Below are positions 37,372 through 46,976 of a stretch of DNA of 59,461 bases, piece by piece; positions within the stretch are counted from its first letter, which is position 1; each line of letters begins with the position of its first letter. Below the pieces are notes generated by a model. The model was not told where the DNA came from. It was given only the letters and a program-made list of their open reading frames with translations, and searched no databases. Where the stretch lies: assembly GCA_022450665.1 (NCBI GenBank), contig JAKUPQ010000006.1:1-59461 (forward strand), given 5' to 3'. The stretch is from Alphaproteobacteria bacterium (GTDB taxonomy: Bacteria > Pseudomonadota > Alphaproteobacteria > Rickettsiales > VGDC01). The translations under genes and the position numbers were made by a program.

Positions 37372-38273
37372 GTAAAAAATGTAAGGTTTTGGCCGTTGAT
37401 GATGAGATATTTAATCTGGCGATTCTTGAAGCCGACTTGGAGGATGCTGGCTTTAATGTGATTACGGCAGAAGATGGTGTGGTGGCGTTTGAAATGCTGG
37501 AGCAACATCCCGACATTGACATTGTAGTGCTGGACAGAATGATGCCGCGCATGGATGGCATGGAGGTGCTGAAAAAAATAAAATCCAACACAAAAACCCG
37601 TGATATTCCGGTGATTATGCAAACTGCGGCCGCCCAAAGTCAACAAGTGGAAGAAGGCATTCAGGCTGGGGCATATTATTATCTTTCAAAGCCCTATGAC
37701 GATCAGATGCTGATAGGTATTGTGCGCGCAGCCTTGCATGAATCGCGTAGCTTTATACAAATGCGTGAAGAAGTGCGTAAACATAAAAATGTGCTGGGTT
37801 TAATTGAAAAAGCACAATTCCGTTATCGCAGTTTGGAAGAGGCAAAAAACGTGGCGTATTACATTGCCAGTTGCTGTCCTGATTCTGAAGCCACAGTGTT
37901 TGGGTTAAGTGAGCTAATGATTAATGCTGTAGAACATGGAAATTTGGGTATTACCTATGCTGAAAAAACCGAATTAGTGCTGGCTGGGAACTGGGAAAAA
38001 GAAGTTAAAAGAAGGCTTCAGTTGCCTGAAAATAAAAACAAATATGCAACTCTTGTGTTTGATAGCAGTGACGATGTCATCACCATTGAAATTCGCGATC
38101 AAGGCAAGGGATTCGATTGGGAGAAATATATGAATTTCAGCCCAAAACGTATGACTCACCCCCACGGGCGCGGCATTGCAATGGCGAGAAATATGAGTTT
38201 TTCCGACATGGAATTTCACGATAATGGTACGCGGGTAGTGTGCAAATTAAGCACGCAGCAAAAGTCTGCCTAG
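37368..38273 (+). CDS. Receiver domain fused to an RsbW/SpoIIAB-like ATPase
   Basis: This 301-residue protein has an N-terminal receiver (residues 1-120) with the acidic pair VDDE, the phospho-acceptor Asp in VVLDRMMPRMDG (about residue 57) and the Lys in LSKPYD. The rest resembles HATPase_c_2, the Ser/Thr kinase fold of anti-sigma factors. It has an N box ELMINAVEHGN, a G1 box DQGKGFDW and a G2-like HGRGIAMARNM. Partner-switching kinases of this family bind ATP and phosphorylate STAS anti-sigma-factor antagonists. It sits four bases into the kinase gene upstream. No STAS protein or matching sigma factor lies beside it, so the target is unknown. A phospho-controlled kinase switch is inferred. 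Confidence 0.85.
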   Translation: MSKKCKVLAVDDEIFNLAILEADLEDAGFNVITAEDGVVAFEMLEQHPDIDIVVLDRMMPRMDGMEVLKKIKSNTKTRDIPVIMQTAAAQSQQVEEGIQAGAYYYLSKPYDDQMLIGIVRAALHESRSFIQMREEVRKHKNVLGLIEKAQFRYRSLEEAKNVAYYIASCCPDSEATVFGLSELMINAVEHGNLGITYAEKTELVLAGNWEKEVKRRLQLPENKNKYATLVFDSSDDVITIEIRDQGKGFDWEKYMNFSPKRMTHPHGRGIAMARNMSFSDMEFHDNGTRVVCKLSTQQKSA

Positions 38274-38359
38274 CGCAGATTTGCTTGCGTCAAAGGATGG
38301 GCGATGATAAATGATGCGTTAGTATTGAGCGTCATCACCCTGAAAAACAGAGAGTTATT

Positions 38360-39640
38360 GTGCAATCCGGCGATAATATAGAGGTGGAAATTACCCATAT
38401 CGCAGGGCTGGGCGATGGTGCGGCAAGCTACCAAAATCTACCGGTATTCGTGCCATTTAGCTGCACAGGTGATGTGCTGAGTGTGATTGTCGAAGAGGTG
38501 ACGCGCACAGCAATCCGCGCACAAATTGCCGATATTATACGTCCATCGCCCCAGCGACAGTTGCCACCTTGCCCACATTTTGGACAATGTGGTGGGTGTA
38601 GTTTGCAGCATCTTTCGGATACAACCTATCACCAGTTTAAGCAATCCATAGCCGAGCATACCGCCAGGCAATTGGGCGCTGACAATGCGGTGGTGCAGCC
38701 ATTGTTTAGCGCTGGGTCAGCTAGCCGCCGCCGTGCCGATTATAAAGTAGCGGTGAATAAAGGAGTAGTAACAGTTGGTTTTAATGCAGCACGCAGCCAC
38801 GCTACGGTTGATGCCGCTGATTGTCGGGTTGTTGTGCCCGAAATAGTTGAAGAAATTGCCCATTTTAAAGCCTTGTTATCCACGTTCAAGAAACCATCGC
38901 TGGTGAGTGCGATTGAACTTACACTTGCTGATAACGGCTTGGATATTGTTATTGAATGTAAAAATAAACTCAAACCTGCCGATGCCGAGTTGCTGCAAAA
39001 CCACCTCATGCGCGACAGCATTGTGCGCTGTGGTTTGAAAGTTTCGGAAACTGCGTATACCATTATAAAGTCTGGCGAACCTCAATTGCACAAAGCAGGT
39101 ACTTATATTGAATTGCCATTCAAAAGCTTTTTGCAAGCAACCAAAATCTCTGAAGAATATATGGTTGATGCTGTGCTGAGCGCTTGTAGGGATGCTAACA
39201 AAGTCGCGGATTTATATAGTGGTTGTGGCACATTCAGTCTGCCATTGGCGCAAGCTGGCCACAACGTGGTGGCATATGAGGGGAATGACGATGCGGTACG
39301 TGCGCTTTTTAATGCCGCACAACGTAGCAATTATGCCCCAAACGTTATCTCCCATTGCCGTGATTTAATGGCCAAACCTGTCACTGATGCAGAGCTGGAA
39401 TCCATAGATGCAGTGGTGATTAATCCGCCACGTAACGGGGCGCAGCCGCAATGCCGCCAACTGGCGCAAAGTGATGTGGTAGATATTGTTATGGTATCGT
39501 GCAATCCTGCTACTTTTGTACGAGATGGCAAAGCCCTGATTGCAGGCGGTTATATGCTGGATAAACTAATACCCATCGACCAATTTACATGGTCGGCGCA
39601 TTTAGAGTTGATCGGGGTTTTTACGCGAAATTCACAATAA
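38360..39640 (+). CDS. 23S rRNA/tRNA (uracil-5)-methyltransferase family enzyme (RlmD/TrmA type)
   Basis: This 426-residue enzyme would methylate uracil C5 in rRNA or tRNA using SAM. It has a TRAM-like N-terminus (residues 1-60) and the Fe-S cysteines CPHFGQCGGCSLQHL (about 75-90). The SAM site is in VADLYSGCGTFSLPLA, and the catalytic cysteine lies in VMVSCNPATFVRD. The start is a GTG preceded by AGAGAG. It lies between the kinase pair and typA. Whether it is RlmD-like or TrmA-like cannot be settled from sequence alone. Confidence 0.88.
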   Translation: MQSGDNIEVEITHIAGLGDGAASYQNLPVFVPFSCTGDVLSVIVEEVTRTAIRAQIADIIRPSPQRQLPPCPHFGQCGGCSLQHLSDTTYHQFKQSIAEHTARQLGADNAVVQPLFSAGSASRRRADYKVAVNKGVVTVGFNAARSHATVDAADCRVVVPEIVEEIAHFKALLSTFKKPSLVSAIELTLADNGLDIVIECKNKLKPADAELLQNHLMRDSIVRCGLKVSETAYTIIKSGEPQLHKAGTYIELPFKSFLQATKISEEYMVDAVLSACRDANKVADLYSGCGTFSLPLAQAGHNVVAYEGNDDAVRALFNAAQRSNYAPNVISHCRDLMAKPVTDAELESIDAVVINPPRNGAQPQCRQLAQSDVVDIVMVSCNPATFVRDGKALIAGGYMLDKLIPIDQFTWSAHLELIGVFTRNSQ

Positions 39641-39773
39641 GCCTAGCCAAGGGGCAAAAAATCCTTTATAGAGAGCGCCGTAATCCCATAGAGAGCGTTA
39701 TTAGCAGTGCAATGCGCTGTGCGAAGCTGTTTCGCAACTACGCCCATGGCGCCAAAGCGCAAAGGAAGCCCAA

Positions 39774-41597
39774 ATGACCGAATTACGTAATATTGCCATT
39801 ATTGCCCACGTAGATCATGGAAAAACTACCATGATTGACCAAATGCTGCGCCAAAGCGGAACGTTCCGCGATAACCAGCAAGTGGCAGAACGCGTGATGG
39901 ATTCCAACGATCTGGAAAAAGAACGCGGCATTACTATTTTGGCAAAATGCACCTCTCTGGCATGGAAAGACACTAAAATCAATATCATAGATACTCCCGG
40001 CCACGCCGATTTTGGCGGTGAAGTAGAGCGTGTACTAAGCATGGTAGACGGCGTGTTGTTGCTGGTAGATGCCGCTGAAGGCCCTATGCCGCAAACAAAA
40101 TTTGTACTCACCAAGGCGCTGGCGCTAGGTTTACAGCCAATTGTGGTGATCAATAAAATTGACCGTGGCGATGGCCGCCCTGAAGAAGTGCTGGACGAAA
40201 TTTTTGATTTGTTTGTGGCGCTGGATGCGAATGAAGATCAATTAGACTTTCCTGTAATGTACGCGGTTGGCCGTGATGGTTGGGCGGTACATGACCTGGA
40301 AGAGCCAAAAGAAAACCTTCATGGGTTATTCGAGCTGATTTTGCAACATGTGCCCAAGCCACAAGTGGATTTAGATGCGCCGTTTAGCATGTTGGCAACC
40401 ATTCTTACCGCCGATAACTTTTTGGGGCGTATTCTTACCGGAAAAGCCTATAGCGGACGTGCTAAGCTCAATATGCCCGCAAAAGCCCTGCGTTTAGATG
40501 GCACTGTGGCCGAGCAAGGCAAGCTAACTAAGCTGATGACCTTTAATGGCATTGAGCGCGTTGTTACCGAAGAAGTTATTGCGGGTGACATTATTGCCAT
40601 TGCAGGGCTGGAAGAAGCCAGCGTGGCCGATACTATCTGTGCGCTGGAAGTTAATACGCCGCTGGAATCACAACCGATTGATCCACCAACCATTGCAATT
40701 ACCATTGGTGTGAATGATTCGCCTTATGCCGGTACCGAAGGCAGTAAAGTGACCTCGCGCATGATTCGTGATCGTCTATACAAAGAAGCCGAAAGTAACG
40801 TGGCAATCCGTATTTCAGAAACAGAGAATAAAGATGCTTATGAAGTGGGTGGACGCGGTGAATTGCAGCTGGGCGTACTTATTGAGAATATGCGCCGCGA
40901 AGGCTATGAGCTTTCGGTGAGTCGCCCACGCGTATTGCTGAAAAAAGATGACGATGGCAATGTGATTGAGCCAGTCGAAGAAGTGCAGATTGATGTAGAT
41001 GAAGAATATAGCGGCGTAATTGTAGAAAAATTATCGCAGCGCAAAGGCGAACTCACTGATATGCGCCAAGCTGGCGGCGGCAAAGTGCGTATACGTTTGC
41101 TTGTGCCTTCACGCGGCTTGATAGGTTATCATGGAGAATTCATGACCGACACCCGTGGAACAGGCGTGTTAAGCCATGTTTTCCATTCTTATGAGCCCTA
41201 TAAAGGCAATATTACAGGTCGCCGCAGCGGTGTGCTTATTTCTATGGAGCAGGGGGTTGCCGTTGCCTATGCACTATGGAATCTGGAAGATCGTGGATTT
41301 TTGTTTATTCCTGGTCAAACCAAAGTTTATAACGGCATGATTATTGGCCAGCATAGTCGTGAAAACGATTTGGAAGTAAACCCGCTTAAAGCGAAGCAAC
41401 TCACCAATATGCGCGCCTCTGGCAAAGACGAAGCGGTGAAACTGACGCCACACCGTGAACTTACCTTGGAACAAGCGATTTCGTATATCAACGATGACGA
41501 GTTGCTGGAAGTTACTCCGCAATCTATTCGTTTGCGCAAGCGCTATTTATGCCCACATGAGCGCAAGCGCAATGCACGCGCTGCCGCAAATGCATAA
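39774..41597 (+). CDS. typA: Ribosome-binding GTPase TypA/BipA
   Basis: This 607-residue translational GTPase binds ribosomes and is linked to ribosome assembly and stress or cold adaptation. G-domain motifs are AHVDHGKTT (P-loop, about residue 10), DTPGHADFGGE (G3) and VINKIDR (G4). EF-G-like domains follow, then the BipA-specific C-terminus with GLIGYHGEFMTDTRGTG. Length is the family standard (about 605). The ATG follows AAGGAAGCC. It ends only 12 bases before the stop of the convergent GH114 gene. Confidence 0.96.
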   Translation: MTELRNIAIIAHVDHGKTTMIDQMLRQSGTFRDNQQVAERVMDSNDLEKERGITILAKCTSLAWKDTKINIIDTPGHADFGGEVERVLSMVDGVLLLVDAAEGPMPQTKFVLTKALALGLQPIVVINKIDRGDGRPEEVLDEIFDLFVALDANEDQLDFPVMYAVGRDGWAVHDLEEPKENLHGLFELILQHVPKPQVDLDAPFSMLATILTADNFLGRILTGKAYSGRAKLNMPAKALRLDGTVAEQGKLTKLMTFNGIERVVTEEVIAGDIIAIAGLEEASVADTICALEVNTPLESQPIDPPTIAITIGVNDSPYAGTEGSKVTSRMIRDRLYKEAESNVAIRISETENKDAYEVGGRGELQLGVLIENMRREGYELSVSRPRVLLKKDDDGNVIEPVEEVQIDVDEEYSGVIVEKLSQRKGELTDMRQAGGGKVRIRLLVPSRGLIGYHGEFMTDTRGTGVLSHVFHSYEPYKGNITGRRSGVLISMEQGVAVAYALWNLEDRGFLFIPGQTKVYNGMIIGQHSRENDLEVNPLKAKQLTNMRASGKDEAVKLTPHRELTLEQAISYINDDELLEVTPQSIRLRKRYLCPHERKRNARAAANA

Positions 41598-41609
41598 GGC
41601 ATAATTCGC

Positions 41610-42410
41610 TTAGTTGCAGGTTTTGCGGAAGCTGCCATCCAGTTCTCGATGCTTTAGCACACCAATAAACCCAAGTTTTTTTGCATGGGCGCACATGGCT
41701 TTATGCGAAGTTTTGTTGTCGGTATATTCCACCATATATACCGGCTTACCCAAAGCGGCAAAGGGGCGCATGTCTTCGCACCAACCTTGGTCGAAGCAGC
41801 TTTCCGTAAGCGCCCAGTCGTAATTATTGGCTAGGCGTTCAGCAAACTCTGGTGCATTTTTGAGGCCTATTGCCAAGCCCTTAGTATGTGCTGTATTGGC
41901 AAGCCAATAGAGAAATTTGAGTTGATCATTTTCAGTCAAATCAAACCCAGTTGAGGTTTGATAGCCATCGAGATTATCCGGATCTATACCCAGAAATCCT
42001 TTTGCTTTACACATATCCATGCGCTTGCTGATGATTGGACCAATCAGATCAATTCGCCGGATATCAAGCCAATGCTCTCCCTCCCAACCCTCATAGGCCT
42101 TACCCACAACTTGTGCTGGAAAATCTGCAATATCGGGGCGCCAATTTTCTGTTGCGCCAGCATTGATATAGCAAACGGGATATACCCCTTTGGCAAGCAA
42201 CGTGGCGACCAGTTCGGCGCTGGTATCAAAGCCATCAAGGTTCAGTACCTGAACTGGCGCGGTGCCATCAATTTTGCCAGTATATTGCAAATCTATGGTG
42301 CCATTAACGGGCGGTGTAATATAGGGCTGCGTGCGTGGATCGCTCGCCCATTCCATCGCCCATGCTAATGTTGGAAGCGCTATCAATAGTGCCATGAGTG
42401 CTGGTCTCAT
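41610..42410 (-). CDS. GH114-type endo-alpha-1,4-polygalactosaminidase-like protein, exported
   Basis: This 266-residue protein has a signal peptide (about residues 1-18) and a TIM-barrel-like GH114 domain. Conserved stretches are VCYINAGATENWRPD (about 80-95), GFLGIDPDNLDGYQTS (about 140) and YMVEYTDNK near 225. GH114 members hydrolyse galactosaminoglycans, so it may cleave a cell-surface or matrix polymer. Its ATG shares one base with the stop codon of the permease gene. It is the last gene of that operon, a combination that is unusual for ybbA/ybbP-like units. Confidence 0.85.
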   Translation of the reverse strand: MRPALMALLIALPTLAWAMEWASDPRTQPYITPPVNGTIDLQYTGKIDGTAPVQVLNLDGFDTSAELVATLLAKGVYPVCYINAGATENWRPDIADFPAQVVGKAYEGWEGEHWLDIRRIDLIGPIISKRMDMCKAKGFLGIDPDNLDGYQTSTGFDLTENDQLKFLYWLANTAHTKGLAIGLKNAPEFAERLANNYDWALTESCFDQGWCEDMRPFAALGKPVYMVEYTDNKTSHKAMCAHAKKLGFIGVLKHRELDGSFRKTCN

Positions 42411-44908
42411 TACTCATTCCTCAAAACGGTGATGGGGCGCATACGAAATATCTGGCGGTTGCCCACATACCCCACCAGCCAGATTACCCCAATACATGCC
42501 AGTGCCGTAACCAGCAGCACATGGGGCATAAAATAAAAGTCATTTTCGCCCGGAAAGCGTTGCAAGGTAAGCCAGGCACAAAACGTGCCGGTTGCTGCGG
42601 CAATGCATACGGTAATCACCGCCAGCAGCATCCATTCGGTGGTATAAGCTTTGAGAATATCGCGCCGCCGTGCGCCCAGTACTTTCAGTACCGCCGTGTC
42701 ATAGAGCCGATAGCCCAGCATGGCCGAAAGGGCACTGGATAACACCAGCAAACCCGCCAATAGACTAATCAGTACAGTAATTGTAAGGGCGTTGGAAATA
42801 TGCTCAAGAATTTCTTTTACCCGCGCCACCGCTTCGGTTGTGCGAATGGTAGTGACGTTGGGAAATTGTTCAGAAAGGTGGCGAATGGTTTGCGAGACAG
42901 ACTTGCTGCTCGTATTTAAAAAAGCGGTAGCAAGATAGGTCTGCGGAAAATCACTAATCACGTTGGGGGACAACATCAGAGCAAAATTAAGCTGAAAAGT
43001 CGAATAATCCATTCGCCGCGCACTGGTGACAGTGGCGATAATGCGCTCGCCCAGAATATCCAGCGTTATGGTATCTCCTAGCGCGATGCCCATGCCGTCA
43101 ATAAATCGTTCATCCACCGACACTTGGGGTGTGCCGTCATAATCTTCCGGCCACCATTTGCCTTGCACGATATTGGCATTTTCGGGCGGGATGGAGCTAT
43201 AGCTCAATCCACGATCTCCGCGCACTGCCCAACGTACATCTTCTTTAACGTCATCAGGGGTAATGGGCTGTTCGTTAATTGCCACAATCCGACCGCGCAC
43301 CATGGGATACATCATTATATTCTGCGCGCCATCCCGTGATTTTAGGGTGCTACGTAAGGCGGCGGTCTGGTCGGGTTGGATATCTATCATAAACAAGGTA
43401 GGCGCTTCGGTTTCGGCTACTTTGGTGATTTTGCTTTGGAAATTGGCTTCGGTTAGGGTGAGAGCGATTAGTACTGTAAGACTCACGCCAATGGCTAACA
43501 TTACGGTGCCTGTTGTGTTGCCAGTGCGGTGCAAATTGCCCAGAGCCAGCCGCAGCCATGGTTGCCGTACTTTTGTACGCTTTGCACCAAATCGCACTAG
43601 CCATGCAGCGGTGGTGAACAAAATAAACGATACAAGGGTTGCGCCAATAAACCCAAGCACAAATCTAATGTCATTAGCGGTAAATAATAATGTGCATATT
43701 AGCAACGCGGTAAAGGCCGCACCGCCCAGCCATACCCAGCGCGAATGGGAAAGCTGCACAAATTCAACGCCTCCACGGAATAATAGCGAAGGTCTGATGT
43801 TCAAAGCACCAATCAATGCCGGAAGTGAAAATAAATAGGCGATGAGCAGGCCATACCAAGCCGCCAACGCAGCGGCCTTCACACTGAACGTCCACACACT
43901 GTCCACCGGAAAAAAGCCGCTGGCAAGAGTGAGTAGTACCGCTGCTATCAATGTAGACAACGCTACGCCAATGGCGCTTCCCGCAAGGGTGAGCAAGCCA
44001 ATTACCAATGCATATATGCGTAAAACCTTAGCTCTACTCGCGCCCATAATTTTCATTACGGCAATGGTTTCTGCTTTTTGTGTCATGTAGGCACGTACTG
44101 AGCTGCCAATGCCAATGCCGCCAATTAAAAATGTTGCTAAGCCTGAAAGCGTGAGGAAAAGCGCCAATTGATCAACAAAACGCTCAACGGAGCGGTTGCC
44201 ATCTGTGCCGGTTTTAATTCGCCACGGCATATCAGGAAAAGTAGCGGTAATTTCATTTTCTACATTGGCAGGGCTAATCTTATCAAACAATGACACCCGA
44301 TAATTATTTTCGCTCAGGCTGTAGCCCTTTGTGAGGCCGCTGCGCTCAAGCGCATTATGCGTCATCATTACGCGAGGGCCAAAACTGAAAAGCTGCACCA
44401 CACGATCAGGTTCACGCTCGATGGTGGCACCAATAATATATTCTGCCTGACCCAGTTTAATGGTGGCGCCAAGAGCGATATTCAATTGTTCCAGCAAAGA
44501 AGCATCTACCGCAACATGTGTGTCATTTAGCGGCTTACCCTGTAAAATCAAATCACCCACTAATGGGTATGCGCTGTCTATGGCCTTTACTTCTACAACT
44601 AAAGGGCTTTGTTCGCCAATACGCAGCATAGATCGGGTAGTAGTAATATGAGATATCTTGCCAAGTTTTTGCAAATAGGCTACATGCTCCGGCGCAAAGT
44701 TATAACTGCGCAAGCCAATATCTATGTCGCCGCCCAAAAGTGCAGATGCTTCTTCGGCCAAGGATGTCTCTACAGTATCGCTGATGGTATTGATGGTTGT
44801 GATGACACATACACCTAAAATCAGGCAGGCTAAAAATGTAGCAAAATGCCGCCATCCCTGACGCAATTCGCACAAGGCCATGCGCAAAACCGGCGAAGCA
44901 TTAGTCAT
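42410..44908 (-). CDS. FtsX/MacB-family ABC permease (YbbP-like)
   Basis: This 832-residue permease has about ten membrane helices in two FtsX-like halves with large periplasmic parts, typical of YbbP (about 800 residues). The first half carries LILGVCVITTINTISDTVETSL, shown here as LILGVCVI...TVETSL, and the mid-protein helix cluster follows near residue 250-420. The start at 44908 overlaps the stop of the ATPase gene by eight bases and is preferred over a further upstream Met. The pair ATPase/permease divergent from a TesA-like esterase matches the ybbA-ybbP/tesA arrangement of enterobacteria. Substrate is unknown. Confidence 0.88.
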   Translation of the reverse strand: MTNASPVLRMALCELRQGWRHFATFLACLILGVCVITTINTISDTVETSLAEEASALLGGDIDIGLRSYNFAPEHVAYLQKLGKISHITTTRSMLRIGEQSPLVVEVKAIDSAYPLVGDLILQGKPLNDTHVAVDASLLEQLNIALGATIKLGQAEYIIGATIEREPDRVVQLFSFGPRVMMTHNALERSGLTKGYSLSENNYRVSLFDKISPANVENEITATFPDMPWRIKTGTDGNRSVERFVDQLALFLTLSGLATFLIGGIGIGSSVRAYMTQKAETIAVMKIMGASRAKVLRIYALVIGLLTLAGSAIGVALSTLIAAVLLTLASGFFPVDSVWTFSVKAAALAAWYGLLIAYLFSLPALIGALNIRPSLLFRGGVEFVQLSHSRWVWLGGAAFTALLICTLLFTANDIRFVLGFIGATLVSFILFTTAAWLVRFGAKRTKVRQPWLRLALGNLHRTGNTTGTVMLAIGVSLTVLIALTLTEANFQSKITKVAETEAPTLFMIDIQPDQTAALRSTLKSRDGAQNIMMYPMVRGRIVAINEQPITPDDVKEDVRWAVRGDRGLSYSSIPPENANIVQGKWWPEDYDGTPQVSVDERFIDGMGIALGDTITLDILGERIIATVTSARRMDYSTFQLNFALMLSPNVISDFPQTYLATAFLNTSSKSVSQTIRHLSEQFPNVTTIRTTEAVARVKEILEHISNALTITVLISLLAGLLVLSSALSAMLGYRLYDTAVLKVLGARRRDILKAYTTEWMLLAVITVCIAAATGTFCAWLTLQRFPGENDFYFMPHVLLVTALACIGVIWLVGYVGNRQIFRMRPITVLRNE

Positions 44909-45587
44909 ATGCCGCCTCGTGCAGTTGCCCGTCTTGCATGATAAGCTGGCGGTTTGTGCGGTTGGCGAGATTGGCATCATGGGTAATCAGCACGAGTGTA
45001 GTGCCGTGTTGTTTTTGCAGATCAAACAACAAATCCATAATGCGTCCACTGGTTTCGCTGTCGAGATTACCGGTTGGTTCATCAGCCAATAGCAAGCTTG
45101 GGCGCATGACAGTTGCCCGCGCTAATGCCACACGCTGTTGCTCACCCCCGGATAATTGTGAAGGATAATGGTGCAGCCGTTTTTGCAATCCAATCGCCTC
45201 AAGCGCTTCGGCTGCATGTTGCTGTGCGTGTTTATCGCCTGCAAATTCCAGCCCTACAGCAACATTTTCCAAAGCTGACATGGTGGGTATAAGGTGAAAA
45301 TTCTGGAATACCACGCCAATATGTTTTTGCCGGAACGCTGCAAGCTGGTCTTCGTCCATGGTGCTAATATTGGTGCCTTCAACGATAATATCGCCACTGC
45401 TAGCGCTTTCTACACCGGCGATTACCATCATAAGCGATGTTTTGCCAGAGCCGGATGCGCCCACAATACTAATTGTTTCGCGGGATTTTACTTCTAAGTT
45501 GATATTATGTAATATGGAAACATCGCCATCCGGCCCGGGTAGGGTCAAGTTTACATCAGACAAGGAGAGTGCCATGGTCGCGGCCAT
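44901..45587 (-). CDS. ABC transporter ATPase (YbbA/LolD-like)
   Basis: This 228-residue ATPase has Walker A GASGSGKTSLM (about residue 40), the signature LSGGEQQRVALARA (about 142) and Walker B LLLADEPTGNLD. All are intact, so it should power the permease encoded next. Two starts are possible, ATG 45587 and ATG 45575 (MALSLSDVN); neither has a clear ribosome site. The start region overlaps the 5' end of the divergent esterase gene by a few bases. Family members include LolD and MacB, so lipoprotein-related or other envelope export is possible. Confidence 0.92.
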   Translation of the reverse strand: MAATMALSLSDVNLTLPGPDGDVSILHNINLEVKSRETISIVGASGSGKTSLMMVIAGVESASSGDIIVEGTNISTMDEDQLAAFRQKHIGVVFQNFHLIPTMSALENVAVGLEFAGDKHAQQHAAEALEAIGLQKRLHHYPSQLSGGEQQRVALARATVMRPSLLLADEPTGNLDSETSGRIMDLLFDLQKQHGTTLVLITHDANLANRTNRQLIMQDGQLHEAAYD

Positions 45588-46203
45588 ACGTCATACCATT
45601 TTGTTTGTGGTGTTAATTATTTGCACAGTATCCCCCACACAAGCATTAGCTACAAGCAAGATTTTAATTTTTGGTGACAGCCTGTCATCCGGATACCGTT
45701 TGAAAGCCCATGAGGCATTGCCAGCGGTCGTAGAGCACCAATTGCTGGAAATGGGGCATGATATAAAAGTGATCAATGGCGGCGTTACAGGAGAAACCAC
45801 TACAGGCGGAGCATCCAGACTTAAATGGTCACTCGATAAATACCAGCCTGACATTGTCATGATAGCATTGGGCGGTAATGATATGTTACGTGGTATCTCA
45901 CCTAAAGTAGTGCGGAAGAATATCGATGCGATGCTGGCAATGCTTCAAGAGCGCGGCATAAAAACTATTTTAATGGCGGTAAAGGTTCCTCCTCATCACG
46001 ACCCGACCTATACGCATGATTTCAATAGCATTTTCCCTAATCTTGCCGAACGATATGGCGTTGCGCTCTATCCTTTCTTTTTAGAAGCGATTTACGCGCA
46101 TAAAGACTACATGCTCAATGACGGTATTCACCCTAATGCCCAAGGGGTTAAATATATCGCGGGTTATTTAGCAGGATATCTGGCCGATACGGGGTGGCTA
46201 TAA
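45574..46203 (+). CDS. tesA: TesA-like GDSL esterase/lysophospholipase
   Basis: This 209-residue periplasmic esterase has a signal peptide (about residues 1-26). SGNH hydrolase blocks are intact: IFGDSLSSGYRL (catalytic Ser), a Gly in the NGGVTGETTTGG stretch, GGNDMLRG (Asn) and DGIHPNAQG (Asp/His). Start: ATG 45574 follows AAGGAGAG at ideal spacing. An upstream frame extension lies inside the ATPase gene and is not real. The 5' end overlaps the divergent ABC gene. Substrates of this family include thioesters, esters and lysophospholipids. Confidence 0.92.
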   Translation: MVAAIRHTILFVVLIICTVSPTQALATSKILIFGDSLSSGYRLKAHEALPAVVEHQLLEMGHDIKVINGGVTGETTTGGASRLKWSLDKYQPDIVMIALGGNDMLRGISPKVVRKNIDAMLAMLQERGIKTILMAVKVPPHHDPTYTHDFNSIFPNLAERYGVALYPFFLEAIYAHKDYMLNDGIHPNAQGVKYIAGYLAGYLADTGWL

Positions 46204-46340
46204 CTTAATTTTAGAGCATTGGCAGGCGTAAAACCCGCTCTGACTATAGTTTGCTGTATATAAACGATTTTTTAATAAAATAATGTTCTAATATATCAGG
46301 CGACTCTGTTTTTAGGGTTGTAGAGAGTGAATGGAACATT

Positions 46341-46850
46341 ATGGAAATAACTAATGATAATTCACATGCGGCATCTACTTCATATAAAGGTTTGATGGGT
46401 GCAATCATTGGTGTGCTGCTGCTGTCATGGGTGGCATCAATTCCCGTCACAGGGAATATGGAATGGTACTCCCAATTGTTAAAGCCTGACTATACACCCC
46501 CGTCCTGGACATTTGGTGTAGTCTGGCCAATATTATATATTATGATGACGGTGGCTGCATGGTTGGTTTATAACATGCGCGCCATAAAATCCGAAAGTGT
46601 CGAAGAGGCGCTTGCGGTGTTTTGCTTTCAGTTAATCATCAATTTACTATGGACACCGTTCTTTTTCGGGACGCAATCACCATGGCTAGGCCTTATGTGG
46701 ATTGGGTTAATGTGGTTTGTGGTTGGGCTAACTATTGTTGCATTCTTTTCTGTTCGCCCTTTAGCGGGTTGGTTGTTCATTCCATATTTCGCGTGGGTTA
46801 GCTACGCCTTCATATTGAATTACAGTATATGGACGCTTAACGGTGGATGA
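46341..46850 (+). CDS. tspO: TspO/MBR-family membrane protein
   Basis: This 169-residue protein has five membrane helices. Family signatures are WYSQLLKPDYTPPSWTFG, VWPILYIMM and INLLWTPFFFG, with WVSYAFILNYSIWTLN at the end. TspO proteins bind tetrapyrroles and related ligands and are linked to oxidative stress. The N-terminus is about 18 residues longer than usual, with a Met-Glu start chosen as the first in-frame ATG. No gene follows in the same unit closer than 127 bases. Confidence 0.93.
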   Translation: MEITNDNSHAASTSYKGLMGAIIGVLLLSWVASIPVTGNMEWYSQLLKPDYTPPSWTFGVVWPILYIMMTVAAWLVYNMRAIKSESVEEALAVFCFQLIINLLWTPFFFGTQSPWLGLMWIGLMWFVVGLTIVAFFSVRPLAGWLFIPYFAWVSYAFILNYSIWTLNGG

Positions 46851-46880
46851 TGAAACGTGTTTATATATCCTTAACGAATA

Positions 46881-46895
46881 ATGCCGTTTCGGCAT
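46881..46895. repeat. Short perfect hairpin after tspO
   Basis: ATGCCG-TTT-CGGCAT is a perfect hairpin 31 bases after the tspO stop. No T run follows, so it is a weak terminator or mRNA-end stem. Confidence 0.4.
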
Positions 46896-46976
46896 ACTGC
46901 GTGCTGAGTACGACTTCGATACAGTGAGATAGTTACATGAATAATGGAATTATAACTTACTGATTTGGAGATTGTT

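Noticed and set aside
39589-39777. Small plus-strand frame between the methyltransferase gene and typA
   Set aside because: It mostly overlaps the end of the methyltransferase gene in another frame, and has no ribosome site or family.
43263-43838. 191-codon plus-strand frame inside the permease gene
   Set aside because: It lies antisense to well-supported transmembrane coding sequence and lacks a ribosome site.
45358-45573. Longer N-terminus for the TesA-like esterase
   Set aside because: The extension lies within the antisense ATPase gene. The signal peptide and AAGGAG site place the start at 45574.
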